DNA of 20,666 nucleotides from Verrucomicrobiia bacterium (GCA_947460915.1 CANHKJ010000022.1:1-20666), one strand, 5' to 3'; positions 1-7,491 are shown, counted from the stretch's first letter. Notes: a model not told the origin generated them from the letters alone. Made by a program: numbers and translations.

Positions 1-531
1 AATGTCGAACTCGGTTCTTACCTTACGCCTGGATTCACGGTCGGAGAACTCTATGCCGATGATGATCTGGAACTCCACATTCCTGCATCACTCGAAGACT
101 ACCCATTTCTTGCGAAACAAGGACGATTCAAAATCGAAGCCATCATGGGCAAAGAAACGCAATCGTGGCAGGCGGAAATCGTCCGCTTCGATGGAGAAAT
201 TGATCGCAAATCCAATTCCGCGCGCATCATTGCTAAAATTCTCCCCAACGGAAAAACCTACCCACCTGTGGGACTATTTGTGCGGACCATTTTACCGATA
301 GAGCCGATCAGTGATCTCGCCAAAATACCGCGCTCAGGCTTGCATGAGGAATCAAGCGTGCTCGTAGTTCGCGACACCAACACCATTCATGTTCAGCCGA
401 TTCAAATCATCCGAGCAGATCAAAATGATCTCTATGTCAAAGGGCTCAAGACAGGAGATCGCATTTGCGTGACTCGTCTTCAAGTCGCTATCGAGGGCAT
501 GCAGGTCGAGGTATTGCCGCAGCAACAATGA
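1..531 (+). CDS. RND/HlyD-family efflux periplasmic adaptor, C-terminal part
   Basis: The gene is cut by the left edge of the window; 176 residues remain before the stop. The frame is open from base 1. The opening residues (VELGSYLTPGFTVGELYADD) match the typical beta-barrel entry of membrane-fusion proteins, where a lipoyl-like segment ends in a 'G..V..G..L' phrase followed by 'LEL.IP'. The end of the protein has the usual membrane-proximal pattern, with paired beta strands around 'VLVVRDTNTIHVQPIQII' and 'GLKTGDRICVTRLQ', comparable to the 'GL..GD.VV.....' phrase near the end of RND adaptors. The family links an inner-membrane pump to an outer-membrane channel in the periplasm. The expected pump gene does not follow: only a short ATGA-coupled reading frame is present (see 528-602). 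The family is fairly certain, the substrate unknown. Confidence 0.82.
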   Translation, partial: NVELGSYLTPGFTVGELYADDDLELHIPASLEDYPFLAKQGRFKIEAIMGKETQSWQAEIVRFDGEIDRKSNSARIIAKILPNGKTYPPVGLFVRTILPIEPISDLAKIPRSGLHEESSVLVVRDTNTIHVQPIQIIRADQNDLYVKGLKTGDRICVTRLQVAIEGMQVEVLPQQQ

Positions 532-602
532 ATTACTTCACAGCTTTCAAGAATGCATCCGCCTCACGCATCGATGCCCCATCGCTGCGATCAAACGGCT
601 GA
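528..602 (+). pseudogene. 24-codon reading frame coupled to the adaptor stop (possible pump-gene stub)
   Basis: An ATG overlaps the adaptor stop codon as ATGA (528-531), the typical junction between a membrane-fusion protein and the next gene of an efflux operon. The frame begins MNYFTAFKNASAS and stops after 24 codons. RND pump genes often begin with a similar short aromatic stretch before the first membrane helix, but here no hydrophobic helix follows. It could be the 5' stub of a pump gene removed by deletion, or a chance frame. The first ten residues are the only support. Confidence 0.22.
568..591. repeat. Two short adjacent palindromes between convergent genes
   Basis: Between the adaptor stop and the convergent beta-helix gene lie the palindrome GCATCGATGC (568-577) and the odd palindrome ATCGCTGCGAT (581-591). 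No T-tract follows on either strand, so they do not form a standard intrinsic terminator, though they could slow polymerase between the converging genes. Their function is unknown. Confidence 0.3.
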
Positions 603-649
603 AATCAACACCATAGGCAAAAGAACAATACGTTTCGTCCGCCCATCAA

Positions 650-2128
650 TCAAGGTGGCAAAATCGCACCTACAGGAAGCGTACGTCCTTGCTGCACTTT
701 CGCACCAAACAAATCGCGATCACCGGGTTTGGCAACGACTTCCCCAAGCGGCAGCGCTTGCCGCTTTTCGGGACCAAATTGCTGATACCATTTTGCGTCC
801 GAAAAATCAACGTGTTGCCAACGCGAAGGCATACTAGGAAGCATTTCTCCAGCGCCATCGGGCAGACCCATTTGCTTGCCCACGAAGACATTATTGCGCA
901 TGCGAAATTCCTTCGCGGGGCCGAATTCGTAACGTGCTAGTCCACCCTCTTGGGTGATGATGAGGTTGTTGATAAAGTCAACATTTCGCGGAATTCCTCG
1001 CTCCCAATCAGTGCATTTGACTAACGGAATCTGCTGTTTACCTGTTATCACAAAGGTATTGTTGTGAATCAAGGTATGCTCAGAATTACCACCAAAATGG
1101 ATCACACGAGCCGAATTGACTCCATCATCAACACTCAGATTGTAACGCACCAACGTATTGCGACAGTAATTATTTCCTGGTGCACAAACCAGCAAAAATC
1201 CACCCTGATTGCGCCAGCTCATGTTGTATTGAATGATCGTGCGCTCACATTCATAGTCCGAGTCAAATGCCTGACCGTCCAGAGTGCCTTGGGTATCGCT
1301 CACCTGATTGAATTGAATCACCGTATCATCCGAGGCGAAGGGCCAAATGCCAGCGGCATGATCCTTGCATCGTGCTCGCGCAAAACTCACAACATTGCGC
1401 TCAATCAAGCCACCATTCGTGCCCCATAGCTTGATGCCATCACCACCGATATCGTGCAGCTTGTTACCGCGAATCACCACACCCGTGCTGCGCTTTCGAC
1501 CATACCCGCGCTGACAAATGCCATTGCGATCACAGCGCTCGAGACTGCAATTCTCGATCAGCAAATTCTCGAACCATGCTTGCCCCTGTGCTTCAAAAAA
1601 TATGCCGCAGCCCTCGTGACTCTTGCGCAAATCTCCATTCACATCACGCACCTGCAAGCCATCAAGATGTATTGCACGCATCGCGCCTTGCTTCGTGGCA
1701 GAAATTTTCACCCCGTAACGCCACGGAGCTCTTGCTTCACCTTGATTCGTCAATTGCAGATTTTTCACCTGCCAGGCCTCGACGTTGTGCAACAACAAGG
1801 CCTGAGGATACTTGCCCTGCGCCTCGATCAGAGGCAATGGACCTTCGCCATAACGATCCAGCACGATCGGCTCAATCCGAGTTCCTGCAATCAAGCCGGA
1901 TCCTTGGGGACGCAATGTTCCTTGCCATTGTGAACCTGCACGCAACAAAATCCGATCACCTGACTGAAAAACAGTGGCGTTGATTTTTTCTAACGACTTC
2001 CAGGCTTTGCTCTCACTAGTTCCCTGATGCTGATCATTTCCCTGAGCGGCATCGACATAATACGTTGCCGCCATCGTTTGCATCACAAGCAACGACGACA
2101 CTCCCAAGCCCAACATCCATTTCCTCAT
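650..2128 (-). CDS. Secreted right-handed parallel beta-helix protein (polysaccharide lyase/hydrolase-like)
   Basis: 492 residues from the chosen start. A signal peptide is visible (MRKWMLGLGVSSLLVMQTMA, cleavage probably before ATYYVDA). The mature protein opens with 'YYVDAAQGNDQHQGTSESKAWKSLEKIN', the standard entry of secreted parallel beta-helix carbohydrate enzymes. It then shows repeated short strands ending in Asn (for example 'NLLIENCSLERCDRNG', 'GVVIRGNKLHDIGGDGI', 'TVIQFNQVSDT', 'TLIHNNTFVIT', 'VDFINNLIIT'), the pattern of stacked helix coils with Asn ladders. The open frame extends 39 codons further upstream, but that part lacks signal-peptide character and overlaps the esterase end, so ATG 2128 is preferred. 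It starts 31 bases after the esterase stop and is probably co-transcribed with it. Context with pectin esterases suggests a pectin-directed lyase or hydrolase; the exact family and the catalytic residues could not be assigned. Confidence 0.82.
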   Translation of the reverse strand: MRKWMLGLGVSSLLVMQTMAATYYVDAAQGNDQHQGTSESKAWKSLEKINATVFQSGDRILLRAGSQWQGTLRPQGSGLIAGTRIEPIVLDRYGEGPLPLIEAQGKYPQALLLHNVEAWQVKNLQLTNQGEARAPWRYGVKISATKQGAMRAIHLDGLQVRDVNGDLRKSHEGCGIFFEAQGQAWFENLLIENCSLERCDRNGICQRGYGRKRSTGVVIRGNKLHDIGGDGIKLWGTNGGLIERNVVSFARARCKDHAAGIWPFASDDTVIQFNQVSDTQGTLDGQAFDSDYECERTIIQYNMSWRNQGGFLLVCAPGNNYCRNTLVRYNLSVDDGVNSARVIHFGGNSEHTLIHNNTFVITGKQQIPLVKCTDWERGIPRNVDFINNLIITQEGGLARYEFGPAKEFRMRNNVFVGKQMGLPDGAGEMLPSMPSRWQHVDFSDAKWYQQFGPEKRQALPLGEVVAKPGDRDLFGAKVQQGRTLPVGAILPP

Positions 2129-2159
2129 TCCCTGCACCCTAAATTCGATGACACAAAGA

Positions 2160-3059
2160 TCAACGGAAAATTCGCTGCGAGAAGTGATAAAGATTGTTGC
2201 GCCAGTGTGTCGGATCGTGACCATTGCCATCAACATGCCACACATGCTCGATCTTTTCTTCGTCCAACCAACGATGCACTCCTTGACTGACGTTCATCAA
2301 GCCGTCCTTCGATCCACAAGACAACCACAACAGCTTCAGATGCTTTTTCAAATCTTTCGGTTTCGCCAATTCCTCTGGTTTTTTGGTATTCGGAGCCGCC
2401 GAAAATGCACCGATCCAGGAAAAAGTATCGAGATTGCCCAGACCAAAGTTCAATGTTTGTCCACCACCCATCGACAATCCCGCGAGAGCCCGCTTGTCCG
2501 CGTTCGCCTCGACGGAATAGCGTTTTTCAATCGTTGGGATCACATCTTCCAAGAGGTCTTTTTCAAATGCAGCAAACGCTGGTCCGTGCTGATACACATT
2601 ACCCTCGGGCCGATCATTTTTCTGCGCCCGTCCATTCGGCATCACAACAATCATCGGCAGCGCTTTTTTGTCAGCGATCAATCCATCCAAGAGAACATCT
2701 GGTTGCGCAAAGCGTTGCCACTCGGTCTCGTCACCGCCGATGCCGTGGAGCAAATACAACACAGGATATTTTTTCTCTTTGTCATAGCCTGGCGGGGTGT
2801 ACACCTGCATCTTGCGAGTAGTGCCAACACTCTTGGAGTCATACTCAATCATTTCCATCTTGCCATGTGGAATATCCTTGCGCAGCGCAAACACCGAGGC
2901 CGGAGGATCTTCCACCGCCGGTTTATCATCCTTCGCCAAACTCACCTTGCGGTTGAGATTTTTTGCTACTTCGTCGGGAACTTGCGCATGTAACGCAACG
3001 CCTGAAAGCACCAACGCAATCGCAGGCGGAACGAATCGAGAAATAAGAAAGTTTTTCAT
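2160..3059 (-). CDS. Secreted alpha/beta-hydrolase esterase, CE1/esterase-D-like
   Basis: 299 residues with a signal peptide (MKNFLISRFVPPAIALVLSGVALHA, cleavage before QVPDE). The domain follows the feruloyl/acetyl-xylan esterase-like plan: 'RKMQVYTPPGYDKEKKYPVLYLLHG' (about 82-105) with the oxyanion-side HG, the nucleophile elbow GLSMGG with Ser196, an acid candidate in 'LSCGSKDGLM' (Asp252), and the catalytic His in 'GNGHDPTHWRNNLYHF' (His281). Carbohydrate esterases of this type remove acyl groups from plant polysaccharides. It is the first gene of a minus-strand pair with the beta-helix gene and is divergent from the pectin methylesterase fusion. The start is supported by the signal peptide; no clear Shine-Dalgarno sequence is seen. 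The fold and catalytic role are secure, while the natural ester (acetyl, feruloyl or other) is not. Confidence 0.88.
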   Translation of the reverse strand: MKNFLISRFVPPAIALVLSGVALHAQVPDEVAKNLNRKVSLAKDDKPAVEDPPASVFALRKDIPHGKMEMIEYDSKSVGTTRKMQVYTPPGYDKEKKYPVLYLLHGIGGDETEWQRFAQPDVLLDGLIADKKALPMIVVMPNGRAQKNDRPEGNVYQHGPAFAAFEKDLLEDVIPTIEKRYSVEANADKRALAGLSMGGGQTLNFGLGNLDTFSWIGAFSAAPNTKKPEELAKPKDLKKHLKLLWLSCGSKDGLMNVSQGVHRWLDEEKIEHVWHVDGNGHDPTHWRNNLYHFSQRIFR

Positions 3060-3086
3060 ACTACAGGAGTAAAGCCGACTAGAGGG

Positions 3087-3162
3087 GAAAGTTTCACCAA
3101 AACCTCATCTGCATGACACAATGCCCCATCGGCAGAAACTAGGAGAAAATTTAGAAAGTTTC
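3087..3162. promoter_or_regulatory. Pair of GAAAGTTTC palindromes in the divergent esterase/pectinesterase region
   Basis: The 103-base region between the divergent starts contains two identical 9-base sites, GAAAGTTTC at 3087-3095 and 3154-3162. Each is a palindrome around a central G, and their centres are 67 bp apart. One lies about 27 bases before the esterase start; the other directly abuts the ATG at 3163. Two identical palindromes in a shared promoter region would suit a dimeric regulator acting on both arms, for example in response to a pectin breakdown product. No regulator gene is in the window, so this is inference from the repeat alone. Confidence 0.35.
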
Positions 3163-4794
3163 ATGCGCCGATTTTCCCGTCGATCCTCATCCATCATCTT
3201 GAGTGTTGCAGCCATGCTATGCGAGCCATTGCATGCTGAGAAAATTCTTCGTATCGCCACCGACGGAAGCGCTCCGTTTCGCACACCACAGCAAGCTTTG
3301 GCACAACTCGACGCAGATGAAAAGGAATCCGTTGTGTTAGAACTGGCAGCAGGAGTATATCAAGGTCCACTGGTCATTGCTGCACGCAAACACCCACTTC
3401 GCATGATCGGTAAATCTACCGAATCTACCATCATCACTTGGGACCGAAACGTCAACGATCCGCGACCTGATGGTGCCGATCATTTCAATCCAGGTGTCAA
3501 AATTTTGTGCAATGATTTCTCTGCTACCAACATCACATTTCGCAATACCTCTGGGGATCATGGACAAGCCCTTGCACTGCGCTCGGATGCCGACCGCGTG
3601 CGGTTCCGCAATTGCCGCTTTGAAGGCTGGCAGGATACATTGATGGTCAACAAAGGACGTCACGATTTTGTCGATTGTTTCATTGAGGGCCGCGTCGATT
3701 TCATCTACGGCGATGCCACAGCATTTTTTGATCGATGCCACATTCACAGTAAAAATGGTGGATACATCACCGCTGCCAGCACTGCACCACAGCAACCCTA
3801 CGGCTTCGTTTTCAAAAATTGTAAACTCACAGGCGACTCAATCCCATGGAAAAATCCTGATGTCAGCCAGCAAAGCAAATCGAGAAATTTCCCTAACACC
3901 TACCTCGGCAGACCGTGGCGTCCCAATGCCAACGTCGGATTCCTCTTCTGCCAAACAGGACCCCATATTTTACCTGAAGGTTGGCACAACTGGAACAAAC
4001 CAGATTCGGAAAAAACCGCGCGCTACTATGAATATGGTAGTCCTTCTCAAGCGAATCACACAGCAACCCGCGTATCGTGGTCGAAACAAATCCCTCTCGA
4101 TGAAGCACTGGCGATATCACCGCACAAAGTGCTTGCAGGCGCAGATGACTGGAACCCACGCGCCGATTTCACGACCATCGTACTTGTAGGCGATTCGACG
4201 GTGTGCGATTATCCAGAAAATGACCCTTGTCGAGGTTGGGGGCAATTTCTCCCCGCAGCATTGAACAATAATTGTCGTGTGATCAATACCGCCCGCAAAG
4301 GCCGCAGCACCAAAACATTCATCGAACAACATCTGTGGCACGAAGCTCTTGCTCTTCATCCCGACGTGGTGATGATCCAATTTGGCCATAATGACTCGCA
4401 CCCCGCAGTTCGGCCCGAATCCACTAATCCGAGAACGGACTTTCCCCAGCATCTGCGACGCTTTATCGATGATTGTCGCGCCCACCAAGCCCAACCGATT
4501 TTAGTGACTCCCGTAGCGCGACGCACCTTTCGCGATGGTAAGATTACCGATTCATTGCGCCCCTATGCCGAATCCATGCTTCTTGTCGGCAGAGAAAAAA
4601 ACGTGCCCGTCATCGACCTTCATCGCAGCAGCAGTCAGTTACTTTTACAATTGGGTGAGGAAAAATCAAAAAGTCACGCCAATGCCCCCGATGACCGCAC
4701 TCATTTCAATGAAGCAGGCGCGCGAGCCATGTTGCAACTCTTGCTACAAGATCTACCCAAGGTTCATCCCGCTTCTGCCGACTGGATGAAATGA
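3163..4794 (+). CDS. Secreted pectin methylesterase (CE8) fused to SGNH rhamnogalacturonan-acetylesterase-like domain (CE12-like)
   Basis: 543 residues from ATG 3163, chosen because MRRFSRRSSSIILSVAAMLC begins a signal peptide cleaved near AEPLHA/EK. An ATG 14 codons upstream (3121) would put extra polar residues before it. Domain 1 (about 28-300) is pectinesterase: GQALAL (Gln135), GWQDTL (Asp158), VDFIYGD (nucleophile Asp179) and YLGRPW (Arg250), all in family order. Domain 2 (about 335-540) is an SGNH hydrolase: VGDST with Ser345, Gly in 'NTARKGRSTKTF', GHND (408-411), and DRTHFNEAGA with Asp511 and His514, as in rhamnogalacturonan acetylesterases. The first domain would remove methyl esters from homogalacturonan and the second acetyl groups from rhamnogalacturonan or similar. 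An AGGAG sits 17 bases upstream, too far for normal use. A weak -10-like TAGAAA ends five bases before the ATG. Confidence 0.93.
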   Translation: MRRFSRRSSSIILSVAAMLCEPLHAEKILRIATDGSAPFRTPQQALAQLDADEKESVVLELAAGVYQGPLVIAARKHPLRMIGKSTESTIITWDRNVNDPRPDGADHFNPGVKILCNDFSATNITFRNTSGDHGQALALRSDADRVRFRNCRFEGWQDTLMVNKGRHDFVDCFIEGRVDFIYGDATAFFDRCHIHSKNGGYITAASTAPQQPYGFVFKNCKLTGDSIPWKNPDVSQQSKSRNFPNTYLGRPWRPNANVGFLFCQTGPHILPEGWHNWNKPDSEKTARYYEYGSPSQANHTATRVSWSKQIPLDEALAISPHKVLAGADDWNPRADFTTIVLVGDSTVCDYPENDPCRGWGQFLPAALNNNCRVINTARKGRSTKTFIEQHLWHEALALHPDVVMIQFGHNDSHPAVRPESTNPRTDFPQHLRRFIDDCRAHQAQPILVTPVARRTFRDGKITDSLRPYAESMLLVGREKNVPVIDLHRSSSQLLLQLGEEKSKSHANAPDDRTHFNEAGARAMLQLLLQDLPKVHPASADWMK

Positions 4795-5163
4795 TTTCTC
4801 GTTCAACGCGTCACGCCTCAGGAGCGAATCTGCAAGGACCGAACTGCTAGTGCCGCATCTTCCGAAGCGCTGAGGCGAATTTCATCAAAGCGGATGCCCA
4901 CAGCAATTTTCGACAGCCATCGTCACCCAAAGCACGCCTCGCTGCGTCTATGAATTCCCCGGCATCAATGAGCGGATGCGCGCCCCATTACCGTTTGCTG
5001 ATTAGTCAGGTCACTGACAAATTCCTCAGTCCCCTATTCCATTGGCTGCCGATCATCCATGGCCGATTCCTACAGCAGATGACGCATTCCCTCGATCGGT
5101 TTATCAATAAGGGAAAATTTCCACATTCTGCTAAAAAAAAGTGACATCAATGCACTCTCGTCG
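4795..5163 (-). pseudogene. Gene-free gap with possible decayed minus-strand coding sequence
   Basis: No intact gene is seen between the pectinesterase fusion and the ribH promoter. Read on the minus strand, one frame from about 5124 down to 4820 gives protein-like pieces separated by stops (MWKFSLIDKPIEGMRHLL, then EEFVSDLTNQQTVMGRASAH, then IAVGIRFDEIRLSASEDAA). A second minus frame gives an open, start-less stretch of about 46 residues ending at 4847. This could be a decayed gene or non-coding DNA that happens to look coding; no family was recognised. No clear terminator hairpin with a T-tract was found after the stop at 4794. Confidence 0.22.
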
Positions 5164-5192
5164 TTGACTTATCTTATTTTTCCCAGCATAAC
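5164..5192 (+). promoter_or_regulatory. ribH promoter, predicted leaderless
   Basis: A -35 box TTGACT (5164-5169, 5 of 6 to consensus) is followed by a 17-base spacer and the -10-like CATAAC (5187-5192). The ribH ATG at 5202 is nine bases further on, so transcription should begin within a few bases of the start codon. No Shine-Dalgarno sequence is present. There is also no room for a flavin riboswitch. Confidence 0.55.
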
Positions 5193-5201
5193 ACCCGTCC
5201 G

Positions 5202-5708
5202 ATGTCATCCATTCTTCCACCACGTCCTCGCCACGTCGGCTCCAAAGTGCGGGTCTGTATCGTTGCCTCCAAGTACAACACGGAGTTCACTGATGCCCTT
5301 GTCGAAAATGCCATCGACGAACTCGGCGAGCTCATGCCTCAATCACGCGTTGACCTGATCCGCGTCCCTGGTGCCTTCGAGATCCCTGTTACCATCGCCA
5401 ATGTTCTCAATCGTGAGTCCCCCGTCTGCATCATCGCGCTCGGTCTGATCATTCGCGGAGCTACCGCCCATGCCGACCTCGTCGCCGAGTCCGTGACATC
5501 TTCTCTCCAACAACTTGCCATCACTCATCGCGTCCCCATCATTCACGAAGTCCTCCTTTGTGATGACGAAAAACAAGCCTACGCGCGCTGCATCGGTGCC
5601 AACATCAATCGTGGACGCGAGGCTGCCCGCGCAGCTACCTCAATGATTGATATTTTCCAAGAACTCGAGCGCTCGATCCCACGCGCCAACAATCGTTCCA
5701 ATGCCTAG
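5202..5708 (+). CDS. ribH: 6,7-dimethyl-8-ribityllumazine synthase
   Basis: 168 residues. It catalyses the penultimate step of riboflavin synthesis, condensing the ribityl-aminouracil with dihydroxybutanone phosphate in the cytoplasm. Family landmarks in order are: 'VCIVASKYNTEFTDALVENA' near the N-terminus, 'VPGAFEIP' (about 55-62), 'ALGLIIRGATAHADLVAESV' with the catalytic His90, 'VPIIHEVLLCDDEKQAYARC', and 'GANINRGREAARAATSMI' near the end. Several positions are diverged ('IIHEVLLCDDEKQAYAR' against the usual 'PVIFGVLTTDTEEQALER'; 'NRGREAA' against 'NKGAEAA'), but the active-site layout is intact. The stop overlaps the nusB start by eight bases, a widespread pairing of these two genes. The other riboflavin genes are not in the window. 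Confidence 0.95.
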   Translation: MSSILPPRPRHVGSKVRVCIVASKYNTEFTDALVENAIDELGELMPQSRVDLIRVPGAFEIPVTIANVLNRESPVCIIALGLIIRGATAHADLVAESVTSSLQQLAITHRVPIIHEVLLCDDEKQAYARCIGANINRGREAARAATSMIDIFQELERSIPRANNRSNA

Positions 5709-6588
5709 TAGACGCCAAATCCGCGAGGCAGCCGTGCAATTCCTCTACTGTGCCGACCTTGAAGGTGGCGCACCCGCTGCCGATTACCGCACTACTTTCT
5801 GGGAATTACTAACCGAGTCTGATCGCCGTCGTCTGCTTGCCAGCACGATGCGCGCACTGGAACATATCACCCAAGGCCGCCCCGATCGTCTCCTCGAACT
5901 CTCGGATCGCAGCCCACAGGCATTAGCCCGCTTGGGAGCTTCCACCGACTTCGCCATTCTCAAACGCGAACTCCAACTCGTGCTACGCTATGAGTCGGAA
6001 TGGACGATGCAATACGACATCTGCCGCAAAATCCCCGTGCACGATGCCGATCAAGAAACTGCCGTCGCTCAACTCGAAGTCGCATTGAAAAAACTCTACG
6101 GCATCGAGCACGACCTCAGCGCAGCCCGCATCCGCTTCATCGATGCCATCGATGACCAACCGCAGTTGCGCAATCCACTTGAGCCAGTGACCGCGTCCAT
6201 TCGCCGCCTGCAACGCATCTCGGATCGCGTGCGCATGCTCGAAAAACCGGAAAATTTCCCGGATCAGACCGACCTCAAGCATCTCCGTGAATCCCACGTG
6301 GATCTCATCGAACTACGCCGTGATGCGGACTCACTCGTCGATCTCGTCCTTAAACACAAAGCCGAAGTCGACAAATCTCTCGCCGAAATCATCACCAACT
6401 TCTCTCCCGAGCGGATCGATCCCGTTGATCGCGCCATCCTCCGACTTAGTGCTTGCGAGTTGATGACTCGCCCTGATCTTTCGCCGAATATCGTCATCAA
6501 CGAAGCCATCGACCTTGCGAAAAAATTCGGTTCCAACGACTCAGGACGCTTCGTCAACGGCATCCTCGACCAGCTTGCCAAGTCATAG
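5701..6588 (+). CDS. nusB: Transcription antitermination factor NusB, with large internal insertion
   Basis: 295 residues from ATG 5701, whose first eight bases (ATGCCTAG) overlap the ribH stop; an upstream in-frame ATG at 5647 lies deep inside ribH and is unlikely. NusB binds boxA RNA with S10 in rRNA antitermination and is normally about 130-160 residues. Here the first helix (SRRQIREAAVQFLYCADLEGG, 3-23) and the C-terminal half (about 206-295, with 'RIDPVDRAILRLSACELM', 'NIVINEAIDLAKKFGSNDSGRFVNGILDQLAK') are typical. Between them lie roughly 165 extra residues (about 41-205) that are charged, helical in character and rich in Leu/Arg/Asp. The reading frame is continuous, so this is an insertion and not a frameshift artefact. 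It is probably translated by coupling with ribH. Confidence 0.92.
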   Translation: MPSRRQIREAAVQFLYCADLEGGAPAADYRTTFWELLTESDRRRLLASTMRALEHITQGRPDRLLELSDRSPQALARLGASTDFAILKRELQLVLRYESEWTMQYDICRKIPVHDADQETAVAQLEVALKKLYGIEHDLSAARIRFIDAIDDQPQLRNPLEPVTASIRRLQRISDRVRMLEKPENFPDQTDLKHLRESHVDLIELRRDADSLVDLVLKHKAEVDKSLAEIITNFSPERIDPVDRAILRLSACELMTRPDLSPNIVINEAIDLAKKFGSNDSGRFVNGILDQLAKS

Positions 6589-6639
6589 GCTGAACGTTAG
6601 TCAGTAGAAAAAAAGCCCGATTTTCCCCTCCCCGCAGGC

Positions 6640-6668
6640 TTGACCTGTGGCTCGGTAGCGTTCAGACT
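6640..6668 (+). promoter_or_regulatory. Candidate pspA promoter
   Basis: TTGACC (6640-6645, 5 of 6) is followed by a 17-base spacer and the -10-like CAGACT (6663-6668, 3 of 6). It lies about 70 bases before the ATG at 6740, so unlike neighbouring genes this mRNA would have a real 5' leader. Confidence 0.4.
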
Positions 6669-6676
6669 AGCGAAGT

Positions 6677-6696
6677 TGATGCCATGACAGGCATCA
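6677..6696. promoter_or_regulatory. Inverted repeat in the pspA leader
   Basis: TGATGCC and GGCATCA form a perfect 7-bp inverted repeat around the six bases ATGACA. It begins nine bases after the predicted -10 box, at or just after the expected transcription start. It could be a repressor/activator site or a small hairpin at the 5' end of the mRNA. Confidence 0.4.
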
Positions 6697-6739
6697 GCCA
6701 TCGTCCGCCCCTGAATTTTACACACTTCCCAAAAACATC

Positions 6740-7483
6740 ATGTTTCAGCGCATTGCCAACATCTTCAAAGGTTTCCTCGGTCTTTTCGTCTCAGGCCTAG
6801 AAAAACGCAACCCCGAGGCTCTGCTTGAACTCGAAAAAGAAAACCTTCGTAAGCAAATCACCCAGTTCAACCAAGGCCTCGTCGCTCATGCTGGTCTATG
6901 TGAAAAGCTCATCACCCAAGTAAAGCGCCAAGAAAAAGAAGAAACTGATCTCAAAGCGAAAGCCGCCGCCAACTTGCGTGCAGGCAACCAACGCCTTGCT
7001 GGTGAAATCGCGCTGGAACTCCAACGAGTGCGCGCGGAATTGGTCGACAATCGTGCCCAACTCGCCGATGCCGAGACCACTTACAAAGAGCTCACTATTT
7101 CCCGCGACACCGCCATCAAGACCGCACGCGAAAAAATGGAGGACCTGCGCAAGGACCTCGATGATCTGAAAATGAAAAAAGCCCTCGCCGAAATGAACGA
7201 AATGGCTAGCGGCATGCTCACTCAAATCGGTGGTTCCGGCGATACCATCAGCCGTCTTCACGAAATGGTCGAAGAAGAGCGCACCAAGGCATCTGGCCGC
7301 GCGCGCGTTGCTCGCGATAGCATCGATACGACTCGCTTCAAGGAGCAACAAGCTGAGCGCGAAGCCCTCGAAGACATGGCCCTCGCAGACCTCGCTGCCG
7401 AACTCGGCATGCCCGTCGCCACGCCAGCTTCTAGCACCCCAGCCGCTGCTGAGGTGAAAAAAGAAATGACCCCAGAGGCATAA
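6740..7483 (+). CDS. pspA: PspA/IM30 family membrane-stress protein
   Basis: 247 residues, close to the family's usual 220-250. The N-terminus 'MFQRIANIFKGFLGLFVSGLEKRNPEALLELE' matches the membrane-contacting amphipathic helix and the following conserved region. Residues about 30-190 are a long charged coiled coil rich in Glu/Lys/Arg/Ala without prolines, as in PspA and Vipp1/IM30, which assemble into ESCRT-III-like rods or rings on the inner face of the cytoplasmic membrane. The last 25 or so residues are a low-complexity Ala/Pro/Ser tail. No psp regulatory genes (pspF, pspB, pspC) are present. The neighbouring membrane protein is convergent, not co-transcribed. The start lacks a Shine-Dalgarno sequence. 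The family call is firm; the gene symbol is by family only. Confidence 0.87.
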   Translation: MFQRIANIFKGFLGLFVSGLEKRNPEALLELEKENLRKQITQFNQGLVAHAGLCEKLITQVKRQEKEETDLKAKAAANLRAGNQRLAGEIALELQRVRAELVDNRAQLADAETTYKELTISRDTAIKTAREKMEDLRKDLDDLKMKKALAEMNEMASGMLTQIGGSGDTISRLHEMVEEERTKASGRARVARDSIDTTRFKEQQAEREALEDMALADLAAELGMPVATPASSTPAAAEVKKEMTPEA

Positions 7484-7491
7484 CGAGTAGA

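Noticed and set aside
2129..2245. N-terminal extension of the beta-helix protein by 39 residues
   Set aside because: It would bury the signal peptide inside the protein and overlap the esterase coding end.
3121..3162. Start of the pectinesterase fusion at ATG 3121
   Set aside because: It adds 14 polar residues in front of a well-formed signal peptide and has no upstream signal of its own.
4950..5144. 64-residue plus-strand open frame in the gap before ribH
   Set aside because: It has no recognisable domain, no ribosome-binding or promoter signal in the style of the neighbours, and ends in a low-complexity Lys run.
5109..5201. FMN riboswitch upstream of ribH
   Set aside because: The predicted transcript starts within a few bases of the ATG, and none of the conserved RFN-element stems could be traced in the preceding sequence.
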